From Candidatus Methanoperedens sp. (GTDB lineage: Archaea > Halobacteriota > Methanosarcinia > Methanosarcinales > Methanoperedenaceae): a stretch of DNA of 10,025 nt. The notes below the pieces were generated by a model. It saw only the letters and a list, made by a program, of their open reading frames with translations. It had not been told where the DNA came from and made no database searches. Position 1 is the first letter of the stretch. Every line of letters begins with the position of its first letter. The stretch spans positions 1 through 10,025 of the forward strand of contig JAPZAN010000124.1 in assembly GCA_027460605.1 (NCBI GenBank). Reading direction: 5' to 3'. The position numbers were made by a program, and so were the translations under genes. Below, one piece after another: positions 1-6,252 of this stretch.

Positions 1-89
1 GCGCATTCAAGCTCGATGTCATCTTCCTTGAAGAACTCGCAATGGGTGCAGATAAGGGCTACATAGGGATTTTTTTCTTTTTTTGCCAT
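1..89 (-). CDS. N-terminus of a small CxxC protein, cut by window edge
   Basis: Reading the minus strand from an ATG at 89 gives about 29 codons to the window edge without a stop. The protein begins MAKKEKNPYVALICTHCEFF and goes on with an acidic stretch and a further cysteine. The Cys-x-x-Cys pair at residues 14-17 and the later cysteine suggest a small metal-binding (zinc-ribbon-like) protein. I do not recognise a named family. A good ribosome binding site (GGGAG, 5 nt before the ATG) and a TATA-like box further upstream support this start. It is divergent from mfnF, so the two share the 123-bp gap but need not be related in function. The 3' part lies outside the window, so length and any further domain are unknown. 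Confidence 0.55.
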   Translation of the reverse strand, partial: MAKKEKNPYVALICTHCEFFKEDDIELEC

Positions 90-94
90 GGAAT

Positions 95-133
95 CTCCCA
101 ACAATATTTGTATTATCTTACGGGTTTTTAAGC
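95..133 (-). promoter_or_regulatory. TATA-like box and ribosome binding site of the CxxC gene
   Basis: On the minus strand a GCTTAAAAAC box (124-133) is followed by GGGAG (95-99), which lies 5 nt before the ATG at 89. Transcription starting about 25 nt past the box would leave a leader of roughly 14 nt that just contains the ribosome binding site. The geometry fits an archaeal promoter. The assignment is by eye. Confidence 0.4.
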
Positions 134-180
134 GATTCGCCCTGGAATCCGGAAAATCAAATTCAAACATTCCATAAACC

Positions 181-190
181 TTTTTAACTA
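181..190 (+). promoter_or_regulatory. weak TATA-like box of mfnF, probably leaderless
   Basis: TTTTTAACTA lies about 23-32 nt upstream of the mfnF ATG, the distance expected for an archaeal leaderless transcript. I see no ribosome binding site before the ATG, which agrees with a leaderless message. The box is only a loose match to the consensus. Confidence 0.3.
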
Positions 191-212
191 TCACGTTTTC
201 TCAATACACAAT

Positions 213-1172
213 ATGATTCTCGGCATCGACATCGGCGGCGCAAATACCAAAGTAGCCTCGGAAGATGGCAAAATTGTAGAACTGCATTACATTCCCCTGT
301 GGAAAAACACAAAACTTCCGCAAGTGCTTCTTGATATAGCAGGGCGCCTGAAACCTGAAAAAGCGGGTGTCGTGATAACAGGTGAACTCGCTGACTGCTT
401 TCCTGACAAGGAAGCGGGGCTTTCATTCATAATCGATGCTGTAAATAATGCCTTTCCCGACGCTTATTTCCTCGACAGCGACGGGATTTTCACAAAAGAA
501 AAAAAACGAAGCATTGCAGCCGCCAACTGGATGGCATCGGCGCTTCTTGTGGGAAGTGAATACAAGGATTGCATATTCATGGATATCGGGTCAACGACAG
601 CGGATATAATCCCCATCATCAATGGCAAACCCCAGGCAGCCAGGACTGATTTTGAACGCCTGAAAAACAGCGAGCTTGTTTATACGGGAGTTTTGCGTAC
701 AAATATCGCAGCGCTCCTCAGAAGCGTCAATTTAAACGGGGCAGTATGCGGCATCTCGTCAGAACTCTTCGCAATAAGCGCGGATGCGTATATGGTTCTT
801 GGACAAATCTGCGCTGACCAATATATCTGCGATACGCCCGACGGGGCGGGAAAAACGATAGTGGATGCAAAAAGAAGGCTTGCACGCGTGGTATGCGCCG
901 ACCTCACGGAGATAGGGGAAAGCGACCTTTTTTCGATAGCAAAGCAGGTTATGGAAAAGCAAGTCCATGATATCAAAGAAGCTTTGCTTATTGTCGCAAA
1001 AAGGCGGCGCATCGGCAAAATAGTGGCATGCGGGCTTGGCGAATTCCTGGCTAAAAAAGCAGCCTGGGAATGCGGCTTTGAGATTATCCTGTTATCAGGA
1101 AAATATGGAACGGAACTATCAAAAGTATTCCCAGCATATGCAGTGGCGCGACTGCTGGGCAGGCATCGTTAA
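213..1172 (+). CDS. mfnF: methanofuran biosynthesis protein MfnF (ASKHA-fold, H4MPT-linked C1 family)
   Basis: This 319-residue protein matches the archaeal family long annotated as 'H4MPT-linked C1 transfer pathway protein', now known as MfnF. MfnF joins the furan diphosphate made by MfnE to gamma-glutamyltyramine, giving the aminomethylfuran core of methanofuran, the first C1 carrier of methanogenesis and its reversal. The sequence shows the actin/Hsp70/hexokinase-type nucleotide fold: phosphate-1 motif ILGIDIGGANTKVA at residues 2-15, phosphate-2 motif MDIGSTTADIIPI at 123-135, and a Gly-rich adenosine motif VACGLGEFLAKKAA at 271-284. The C-terminal PAYAVARLL is also typical of the family. 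Length is as usual and nothing is missing. There is no signal peptide, so it is cytoplasmic. No other mfn gene is visible, so it seems to be transcribed alone. It ends 21 bp from the stop of the convergent lipoprotein gene. Confidence 0.9.
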   Translation: MILGIDIGGANTKVASEDGKIVELHYIPLWKNTKLPQVLLDIAGRLKPEKAGVVITGELADCFPDKEAGLSFIIDAVNNAFPDAYFLDSDGIFTKEKKRSIAAANWMASALLVGSEYKDCIFMDIGSTTADIIPIINGKPQAARTDFERLKNSELVYTGVLRTNIAALLRSVNLNGAVCGISSELFAISADAYMVLGQICADQYICDTPDGAGKTIVDAKRRLARVVCADLTEIGESDLFSIAKQVMEKQVHDIKEALLIVAKRRRIGKIVACGLGEFLAKKAAWECGFEIILLSGKYGTELSKVFPAYAVARLLGRHR

Positions 1173-1193
1173 AGCAATCAAAGCCAGCATCTT

Positions 1194-1928
1194 TTATTTT
1201 AAAAATTCCCGGATCATATCAAGGTCATCCTTTTTCAATACGAATTCCTGATTAAATCCTCCCAATCTCGAATAATCCGCATGGAAATCGTTTGCATCAG
1301 ACGGTGAGTCAAAAACATATATCGTGGCATTATAGAACTCAGCAGATGTGTATTCCTGGCTGTTAATCAAAAACCTCTGGTTATCATCAATCACAATTTT
1401 CGGTATTGTTGCCTCAAGGTAATAATAGTCTATACCTCTGAGGTTCCAGTGCCTGTATTTGCTGGAATTACCGGCATCGCTGACCTTCAATGCCAGCCAT
1501 GCATGCTGCCTCTGGTAAGAAACAATAATTTTTGGCGCCACGTGGTAATTGGTCCTGATATAACTCCAGAAATATGTTGACATCCTTGAACAGTCAAGCT
1601 CATCCGCATGGTAAAGACTGAACCATTTTTTATCATAAAAGGAGGACAGGTTAAGGGATATCCTGTCGATCATCAAATCGCTTTGGTTTGTAATGCTTCC
1701 TGTCCGGTTTGTGTCGGTTTGAAGCATACTCCCATCAGCAGGAACCGGACTATTTTCCGTTTGATTTACAGTCTGGTTATTAATGCCTGAATTGTTTGTT
1801 GTGCCGGGTCTTTCAGGTAAAGAGGCGTTCGTGTCGGCTGGTGTAGTCCGGTTGGAATCTATGCACCCTGAAAGAAATACAAAGAGAATTACCAGAATAA
1901 TTTTTTTATCCATTCTTGATGACTTCAT
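1194..1928 (-). CDS. lipoprotein with transglutaminase-like domain
   Basis: This is a 244-residue membrane-anchored lipoprotein. A basic N-terminus and hydrophobic stretch end in lipobox LSGC (lipidated Cys22). A Ser/Thr/Asn-rich linker (about 23-85) follows, with many N-x-S/T sequons, as in glycosylated archaeal envelope proteins. The folded part (about 90-244) holds DCS at 112-114, HAW at 142-144 and YLEAT at 170-174. This spacing of Cys113, His142 and an acidic Glu172 resembles the triad of transglutaminase-like (papain-fold) domains. The assignment comes from motif order and not from a search, so the family is probable and the activity (cross-linking, peptidase or binding only) is unknown. 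Translation could also start at the ATG at 1913 (MDKKII), which keeps the whole signal. The first ATG lies only 4 nt past the stop of the broken DUF4349 gene, so the two formed one operon and may have been translationally coupled. Confidence 0.6.
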   Translation of the reverse strand: MKSSRMDKKIILVILFVFLSGCIDSNRTTPADTNASLPERPGTTNNSGINNQTVNQTENSPVPADGSMLQTDTNRTGSITNQSDLMIDRISLNLSSFYDKKWFSLYHADELDCSRMSTYFWSYIRTNYHVAPKIIVSYQRQHAWLALKVSDAGNSSKYRHWNLRGIDYYYLEATIPKIVIDDNQRFLINSQEYTSAEFYNATIYVFDSPSDANDFHADYSRLGGFNQEFVLKKDDLDMIREFLK

Positions 1929-1932
1929 TTCT

Positions 1933-2576
1933 CTATTGTTTCAGCCACGGCAGGACTTTTCTTTTAGCCCACCTTGCCAGCAATACTATCAATGCAATAA
2001 ATACCACTATCGGCAGAATGTACCCTGTGAAAACGATTAGCCCGTTTACACTCCCGATAAATCCCGCTGCGGCCTCCCTGAGCGCGTCGGTTATTCCCCA
2101 TCCTTCGCCTGCGATTGGCGCCGGCTCCATAACATTTACCGTAATAGTGGACATTTCAACGCTCTGGTTCAGGTAGTTCATCCTTCCTGTAAGGCTCTCT
2201 ATTTCCCCGCGCACCCGTTCAAGCTCACGCTCAACTTCAAGAACATCCTTAACCGTGGATGCATTTTTCAGGATTTCCTTGAACCTGATATAAAACCCTG
2301 GCTCGCCTCTACTATTTTCGCTATATCATTAAAAGCCTTTTCTGTGCTTTTTACCTCCAGTGTGAGGCCTGCAGTCGAAATAATCTTCCTGTCAATGACA
2401 TTAACGGCATTTCCTGTTTGGCCTGTTGTCTGTTCCTTTAATGGATATTCGAATGATTTTAAAGGTGTCTCATACTTCCCCTGTATAGCGTTATCTTGTT
2501 TACTTTGTTCACCCACACATCCGGCTGTTATTACAAGAAGTAAAACCGCAAATAATAGTAAGGTTTTATTTTTCAT
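1933..2576 (-). pseudogene. DUF4349 lipoprotein gene broken by an internal deletion
   Basis: Two pieces of one DUF4349-type protein lie in order but in different frames. The 5' piece (ATG at 2576) has lipobox TAGC (Cys20) and the family's first conserved block (DRKIISTAGLTLEVKSTEKA) up to EASQGFISGS, then hits a stop near 2268. The 3' piece, readable from about 2290 to the stop at 1933, has the coiled-coil block RFKEILKNASTVKDVLEVER, the strand segment MSTITVNVMEP, the GWGITDALREA block, and a C-terminal membrane helix with a basic tail. Intact members have roughly 60-70 residues between these blocks, containing the VPxxxFD and DVTxxYxDL regions; none of that is present. A simple frameshift therefore cannot explain it. 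A deletion of about 200 bp, not a multiple of three, fits, with the junction near 2277-2290. The intact protein would be a lipid-anchored, membrane-spanning envelope protein of unknown role. The rest of the sequence is little decayed, suggesting recent loss. Confidence 0.8.
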
Positions 2577-2597
2577 TAATCTAATATAAACCATAAC

Positions 2598-2607
2598 AAT
2601 ATATAAT
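2598..2607 (-). promoter_or_regulatory. TATA box of the DUF4349/transglutaminase-like operon
   Basis: ATTATATATT on the minus strand is centred about 27 nt upstream of the ATG at 2576, a near-ideal archaeal TATA box for a leaderless transcript. I see no ribosome binding site before that ATG. The box lies in the 85-bp gap shared with the divergent gene at 2662. Confidence 0.5.
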
Positions 2608-2661
2608 GCTTACTTTCATCTTGAAAAATTACAAATATCATAAAGGTGTTGTAGAAATAAA

Positions 2662-3972
2662 ATGATTTACCTGAAAAAATATAATCTCCTTATACTGCTG
2701 GTGGCATTCTTTTTCATAATACCTGCATCACCAGCCTCAGCCCAGGATGCGGCGCTGGATACCTTTAACGTTCCCGCATTCGGGCCAAAGGATACAGGCT
2801 CTTCTGTAAACTCATCTGCGGTTCTTGAAAACGATTCGGAATATAAGATTATAGTCTCTGGCACATATCAATTTAAAGCTGGCACTGATTGGGGATATGC
2901 GGATGCGCAGTACCGGATGGGCGCCGGCCGCAATTATAACCAGCAGTTCAATTCCATTGAATTCGATGGGGAACGCCTTGGCGCCGATATAAGCGACACA
3001 GTCAACCACACATACATATTCTACAGGAAGGGCAATGGCAAGAAGGTCAGGTTCAGTATATACGACACCTATACAACAGGTGAAAGGGGGGACTACGATA
3101 ACAACGCCGGCTATCTAAAAGTCGAGATATACAGGCTGGATACTATATCCCTCACAAAGTCCGTTTCTCCCCAAACCATAGAGCAGGGACAGACCGCAAC
3201 CGTAACCCTTACATTCAAAAACACCGGAACCGGCGAACTGACAAATATTAAAGTATCGGATTCTCTTCCGGCAGGCTTTATTCTGGCGAGCGGTAAGCTG
3301 GATAAAAACTACGACCTATTGGCGCCGAAAGATTCCAGGAGTTTCCAGTACTCAGTCCAGCCATCTGAAACAGGCACTTTCAATCTGGAGCCTGCAACTG
3401 TTTCGTATTACGATAAAGACAACGCTTCCCACGCAGGCAAATCCAATATCCCCACGATTCAGGTCATACCCTCCAATGCCACACCTACGCCCTCACAAAT
3501 TTCCAATGCAAGCGTGCAGCTTCACGGTGAGAAAACAGATGTAGTGCTCGGGGAAGATGTTATGCTGAAACTATCGGCTGTTAACCTCATAACAAAGCCC
3601 GTGATGCATGTCCAGGTTATCATACTTCCCCCATCCGGAATGAGTGTTACCTCATCCGATTTTGTCCAGTCTGGCGCCGGCCAGTTCACAACCACGTACG
3701 AGATTCCGCCCGGCAAAGGAAGGGACATCGAGGTCAGGATACAGTCGAACCAGGTCGGCGAGTTCGAAGTGCAGGGAAGAATTGTTTACTATTTTGATGA
3801 AGACAGCGCACATGCCGAGGATCACACGCTAAAGCTGCCTATCAAAGTGAGGGCGGGTGCCGGGCAGCCTGTGCCCGCGGATACGCCCGCCAAAAGAATG
3901 TGGCTGCCTGGTTTTGAAGTACTGCCCGCTGTTATTGGATTATTGGCGCTGTATTTAATCAAAAAGCGGTAA
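2662..3972 (+). CDS. secreted multidomain surface protein with PGF-CTERM tail
   Basis: This 436-residue exported protein has a signal peptide (residues 1-27, ending SPASA before QD). Residues about 33-160 form a beta-rich domain resembling galactose-binding/LecA-like lectin domains: YKIIVSGTY, then WGYADAQY, HTYIFYRKGNGKKVRFSI, and a Ca-site-like DYDNNAGYLKVEIYR. Residues about 162-268 form a DUF11-like immunoglobulin-type repeat (SVSPQTIEQGQTATVTLTFKN, LPAGF). Residues about 283-398 form a second, divergent beta-sandwich domain. The end (PGFE at 416-419, a hydrophobic helix, basic KKR) is a PGF-CTERM signal, which in archaea is processed by archaeosortase ArtA and replaced by a lipid anchor. 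The protein is therefore probably displayed on the S-layer side and may bind glycans or partners. The ligand is unknown. An AGGTG at 2644-2648, 13 nt before the ATG, is a rather distant ribosome binding site. Confidence 0.8.
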   Translation: MIYLKKYNLLILLVAFFFIIPASPASAQDAALDTFNVPAFGPKDTGSSVNSSAVLENDSEYKIIVSGTYQFKAGTDWGYADAQYRMGAGRNYNQQFNSIEFDGERLGADISDTVNHTYIFYRKGNGKKVRFSIYDTYTTGERGDYDNNAGYLKVEIYRLDTISLTKSVSPQTIEQGQTATVTLTFKNTGTGELTNIKVSDSLPAGFILASGKLDKNYDLLAPKDSRSFQYSVQPSETGTFNLEPATVSYYDKDNASHAGKSNIPTIQVIPSNATPTPSQISNASVQLHGEKTDVVLGEDVMLKLSAVNLITKPVMHVQVIILPPSGMSVTSSDFVQSGAGQFTTTYEIPPGKGRDIEVRIQSNQVGEFEVQGRIVYYFDEDSAHAEDHTLKLPIKVRAGAGQPVPADTPAKRMWLPGFEVLPAVIGLLALYLIKKR

Positions 3973-3974
3973 TG

Positions 3975-4003
3975 CTTTTCCTTAGTGACTTTCTATTTTA
4001 TTC
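3975..4003 (+). terminator. T-rich tracts after the PGF-CTERM gene
   Basis: Directly after the stop codon come several T-runs (CTTTTCC, CTTTC, TATTTTATT). Oligo-T stretches are the usual intrinsic termination signal in archaea. They sit just before the hairpin element, so the two may act together. This is inferred from composition only. Confidence 0.3.
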
Positions 4004-4020
4004 TGGATAAACGATTCATA

Positions 4021-4182
4021 GAAAATCAACCACAGAGTACACAGAGCGCACAGAAAGTGCTGCTTTTCTCCGTGTAAACCTTTATCAAAGGTTTATCAAA
4101 CGAAGGGATATAGGGTGCTCCCTATATCCCAACACTGCGCAAGCCGAAGTCTCGGCTTCTCTGTGCCCTCCGTGGTTTTTCA
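4021..4182. repeat. compound inverted-repeat element with three internal hairpins
   Basis: This fills the gap between the two convergent PGF-CTERM genes. The outer arms 4029-4046 (ACCACAGAGTACACAGAG) and 4159-4176 pair in 15 of 18 positions, and flanking GAAAA (4021-4025) can pair with TTTTC (4177-4181). Inside are three perfect hairpins: a 9-bp stem with a 3-nt loop (4075-4095), an 11-bp stem GGGATATAGGG with loop TGCT (4105-4130), and a 7-bp stem AAGCCGA with loop AGTC (4141-4158). A weaker pairing exists around 4050-4074. The whole could fold as a branched cruciform or RNA. It has no open reading frame of note. It resembles a non-autonomous, MITE-like or REP-like dispersed repeat with ACCACAGAG-type ends. 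It could also serve as a two-way terminator for the convergent genes. Confidence 0.7.
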
Positions 4183-4211
4183 AACTAGAAGATAATAATG
4201 AGTCTCTTTCC

Positions 4212-6155
4212 TTACTTGCGTTTGCGCAGCAGATATACGATAGAAAGCAGTCCTGTTATTGCAAATACAAACTCGAACCCCGGTTCTTTGGCCGTAGCGG
4301 TAGGGAGAGGTGTTCTGGCAGGACTGGCGGTTTTTGCTGGCGCAGGCGGCGCGGCTGCTGTCCCGGTCACTGCTGCTGTCGCTGATGCATACTGAGCGGT
4401 GACGGCAAATGTTCCTGTTGCTGCTGGGACAGCTTTGATTTCAGCTTTTGCATCTATGGATGTTGCAGTTGTTTTGGTATTGTTCGCGGGCACCTCAACG
4501 AAAAGCGAGGTGTAAGGCGTCACGAACTTGAATTCCAGCGAAAGTTTGGTAATCGAAGATTTGAGAGTGTCAGTTTCGCCTTCCACGTTTATCCTGTCCA
4601 TGAGCTTTCGGATCGTGGTATATGCCCAGAGCCTGGGAACAAAGGCGTTTTCCGGCTTGGAGACAACATTAAACGAATTCTTGAAATTGCGGCTTCCTGT
4701 GCGCGTAGTTGCGGCAACATCGGAAGTTATGGTTGTGGTGCCAGCACTGTACTTACCAAGCACAACGGCATCAGAGCCTGCAAAAAGATTATTTTGTCCC
4801 GTATTCACGACGTCTGAGACAGCATTATAATTAAAGTTCATGCCTGTGATAAGAGGCGTAGAGATGGTTTCGTAGAATCCTTTCATTTCCGCTTCAACGC
4901 CTGCTTGTGGATAAAACCGCTGCGAAACGCCATAATTCTCAAGGCTCAACGCCTTCAGGAAATCGTAGTTCGCCTCGTCCTCAATCCCGAAGGCGATGGT
5001 GAATATCGACACCTTTACCTTGTTGGCATCCATCACATTCTTGCGTATGACGTAGGGCGAGGTAATGCCCTCGGTAGGCGCCCCATCAGTAAGAAACACT
5101 ATTATGGGAACGCGCGAACTATTGCTAAACATGGCAAGCGCATCCAGAAGGGCCTGATTGATGTTCGTGCCGCTGTCTGCATTCAGGCTGTTCACAAAGT
5201 TTGCGGCGTCCGCCTTATTCTTTGTATTCGCTTCCATGAGCGTTGGTGAAAAGGCCCGAACCGAAGCGTCGAAAAATATTATGTTGAAATAATCATCAGG
5301 TGGTAAATCTGAAATTATGCTTGTGAATACATTCTTCACCTCTGCAATCTTTTCACCGCCCATGGAGCCCGACTTATCTACAACAAAAATAATATCCTTA
5401 CTCAGGGGAGTGGTGCCGAGGTCAGCTTCCGATGGTGAGAAAACATGCATCATGTATCCCTGGCCTCCCGCGCTGTAAAAGAGCATATCCCCGTTTAAAG
5501 GAGGATTGTTTGTAGTGTAAACAACTGTAAGATCCTTATCTGGCAGCGCATTGGCGCTGTATTTCACCTGGCCTTTCGTGGTTGAGAGGTATTTTTTACT
5601 TGCCCCGGAAAAACCGGGGGTTTCAAGAGTGGTGATATCATTCACTGATGAGATGTTCAGGTTTACAGAAAGGTCATTCACACTGTGCGTTTCATCGGTC
5701 TTTCGCAGGAACAGCGAATACTCATATTTCCCCAGGCTTTTTTTCACAGCCTGCTCGTATTTCAGGCTGACAACGATGCTCTGGCGCGGTGCAAAGCTCA
5801 GCGAATAAGAGAACAGGTTTTGCTTCTTGGTTTCCAGCAATCCGGCTGATTTGCCCTGGGAGGCTGCCTGTTCAAATTTTTCCTTCGCCTCCTGTTTGGG
5901 AAGCACATCGGCATTGTATTCTTTGCCGTCAATGATTAAAGTGAAACCGGATATGAATGCAACTTCCGGAATCAGGAACTTAAATTCATCGTCGGAAGGG
6001 GTGTCCAGAGGATTAGTCAGTTTTTCTTCCACGGTGGTTATGGCATAACCATTGTTCACATCCGCATTGATATTTAAATAGTCCACAACAGGCTGGGCTG
6101 CTGATACAGTGGTTAATGCCAGCAATACCAGTAAAATAACGATTAGTTTTTGCAT
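4212..6155 (-). CDS. VIT-VWA domain surface protein with PGF-CTERM tail
   Basis: This 647-residue exported protein has a signal peptide (1-20), a VIT domain (about 24-145, with the typical FLIPEVAFISGFTLIIDGKE and KEKFEQA segments), and a von Willebrand A domain (about 254-430). The metal site (MIDAS) is complete: D260-K-S262-G-S264, T330 in GTNI, and D357 in LTDG. A C-terminal segment typical of inter-alpha-trypsin heavy-chain-like proteins follows (LWAYTTIRKLMDRI, then SLEFKFVTPYTSLFVEV), then an Ala/Thr/Pro-rich stalk (about 575-622). The PGF-CTERM signal has PGFE at 625-628, a membrane helix and an RKRK tail. The likely role is metal-dependent protein binding or adhesion at the cell surface, after lipid anchoring by an archaeosortase. 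The partner is unknown. The start is supported by a strong ribosome binding site and TATA box. The last gene on this strand before it, the DHH nuclease, ends 97 bp upstream, and this gene has its own promoter. Confidence 0.9.
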   Translation of the reverse strand: MQKLIVILLVLLALTTVSAAQPVVDYLNINADVNNGYAITTVEEKLTNPLDTPSDDEFKFLIPEVAFISGFTLIIDGKEYNADVLPKQEAKEKFEQAASQGKSAGLLETKKQNLFSYSLSFAPRQSIVVSLKYEQAVKKSLGKYEYSLFLRKTDETHSVNDLSVNLNISSVNDITTLETPGFSGASKKYLSTTKGQVKYSANALPDKDLTVVYTTNNPPLNGDMLFYSAGGQGYMMHVFSPSEADLGTTPLSKDIIFVVDKSGSMGGEKIAEVKNVFTSIISDLPPDDYFNIIFFDASVRAFSPTLMEANTKNKADAANFVNSLNADSGTNINQALLDALAMFSNSSRVPIIVFLTDGAPTEGITSPYVIRKNVMDANKVKVSIFTIAFGIEDEANYDFLKALSLENYGVSQRFYPQAGVEAEMKGFYETISTPLITGMNFNYNAVSDVVNTGQNNLFAGSDAVVLGKYSAGTTTITSDVAATTRTGSRNFKNSFNVVSKPENAFVPRLWAYTTIRKLMDRINVEGETDTLKSSITKLSLEFKFVTPYTSLFVEVPANNTKTTATSIDAKAEIKAVPAATGTFAVTAQYASATAAVTGTAAAPPAPAKTASPARTPLPTATAKEPGFEFVFAITGLLSIVYLLRKRK

Positions 6156-6160
6156 TTGAT

Positions 6161-6203
6161 ACCTACCTCTCCATTTTTTGGTTGCGTCAAGAAAGATTTA
6201 AAC
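6161..6203 (-). promoter_or_regulatory. promoter and ribosome binding site of the VIT-VWA gene
   Basis: On the minus strand, GTTTAAATC (6195-6203) is a good archaeal TATA box. GGAGAGGTAGGT (6161-6172) is an extended, double ribosome binding site ending 5 nt before the ATG at 6155. Together they fix the start codon and show that the gene can be transcribed separately from the nuclease gene upstream. Confidence 0.55.
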
Positions 6204-6217
6204 GTTAATTAATTTTG

Positions 6218-6240
6218 TGGTAAAAGATAGTAAAAGATGC
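6218..6240 (-). terminator. possible T-rich terminator of the DHH nuclease gene
   Basis: Just after the nuclease stop, the minus strand reads ATCTTTTACTATCTTTTACC, a 10-nt unit repeated twice. Such T-runs can end transcription in archaea. Evidence is composition and position only. Confidence 0.3.
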
Positions 6241-6252
6241 TTTCGATTAGCG

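Noticed and set aside
680..1018. 112-codon open frame on the minus strand opposite mfnF
   Set aside because: It is fully contained in mfnF, whose protein has clear family motifs. The antisense product has no recognisable features and no ribosome binding site.
2260..2300. Programmed ribosomal frameshift joining the two DUF4349 parts
   Set aside because: A frameshift would still leave out about 60-70 family residues, and I see no slippery heptamer. A deletion explains both the missing part and the frame change.
4021..4182. CRISPR array or tRNA at the hairpin-rich gap
   Set aside because: There are no regularly spaced direct repeats. The three hairpins differ in sequence and do not form a cloverleaf with tRNA consensus bases.
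4528..5249. Two plus-strand open frames of 100 and 114 codons opposite the VIT-VWA gene
   Set aside because: Both lie within well-supported VWA-region coding sequence on the other strand and their translations look random.
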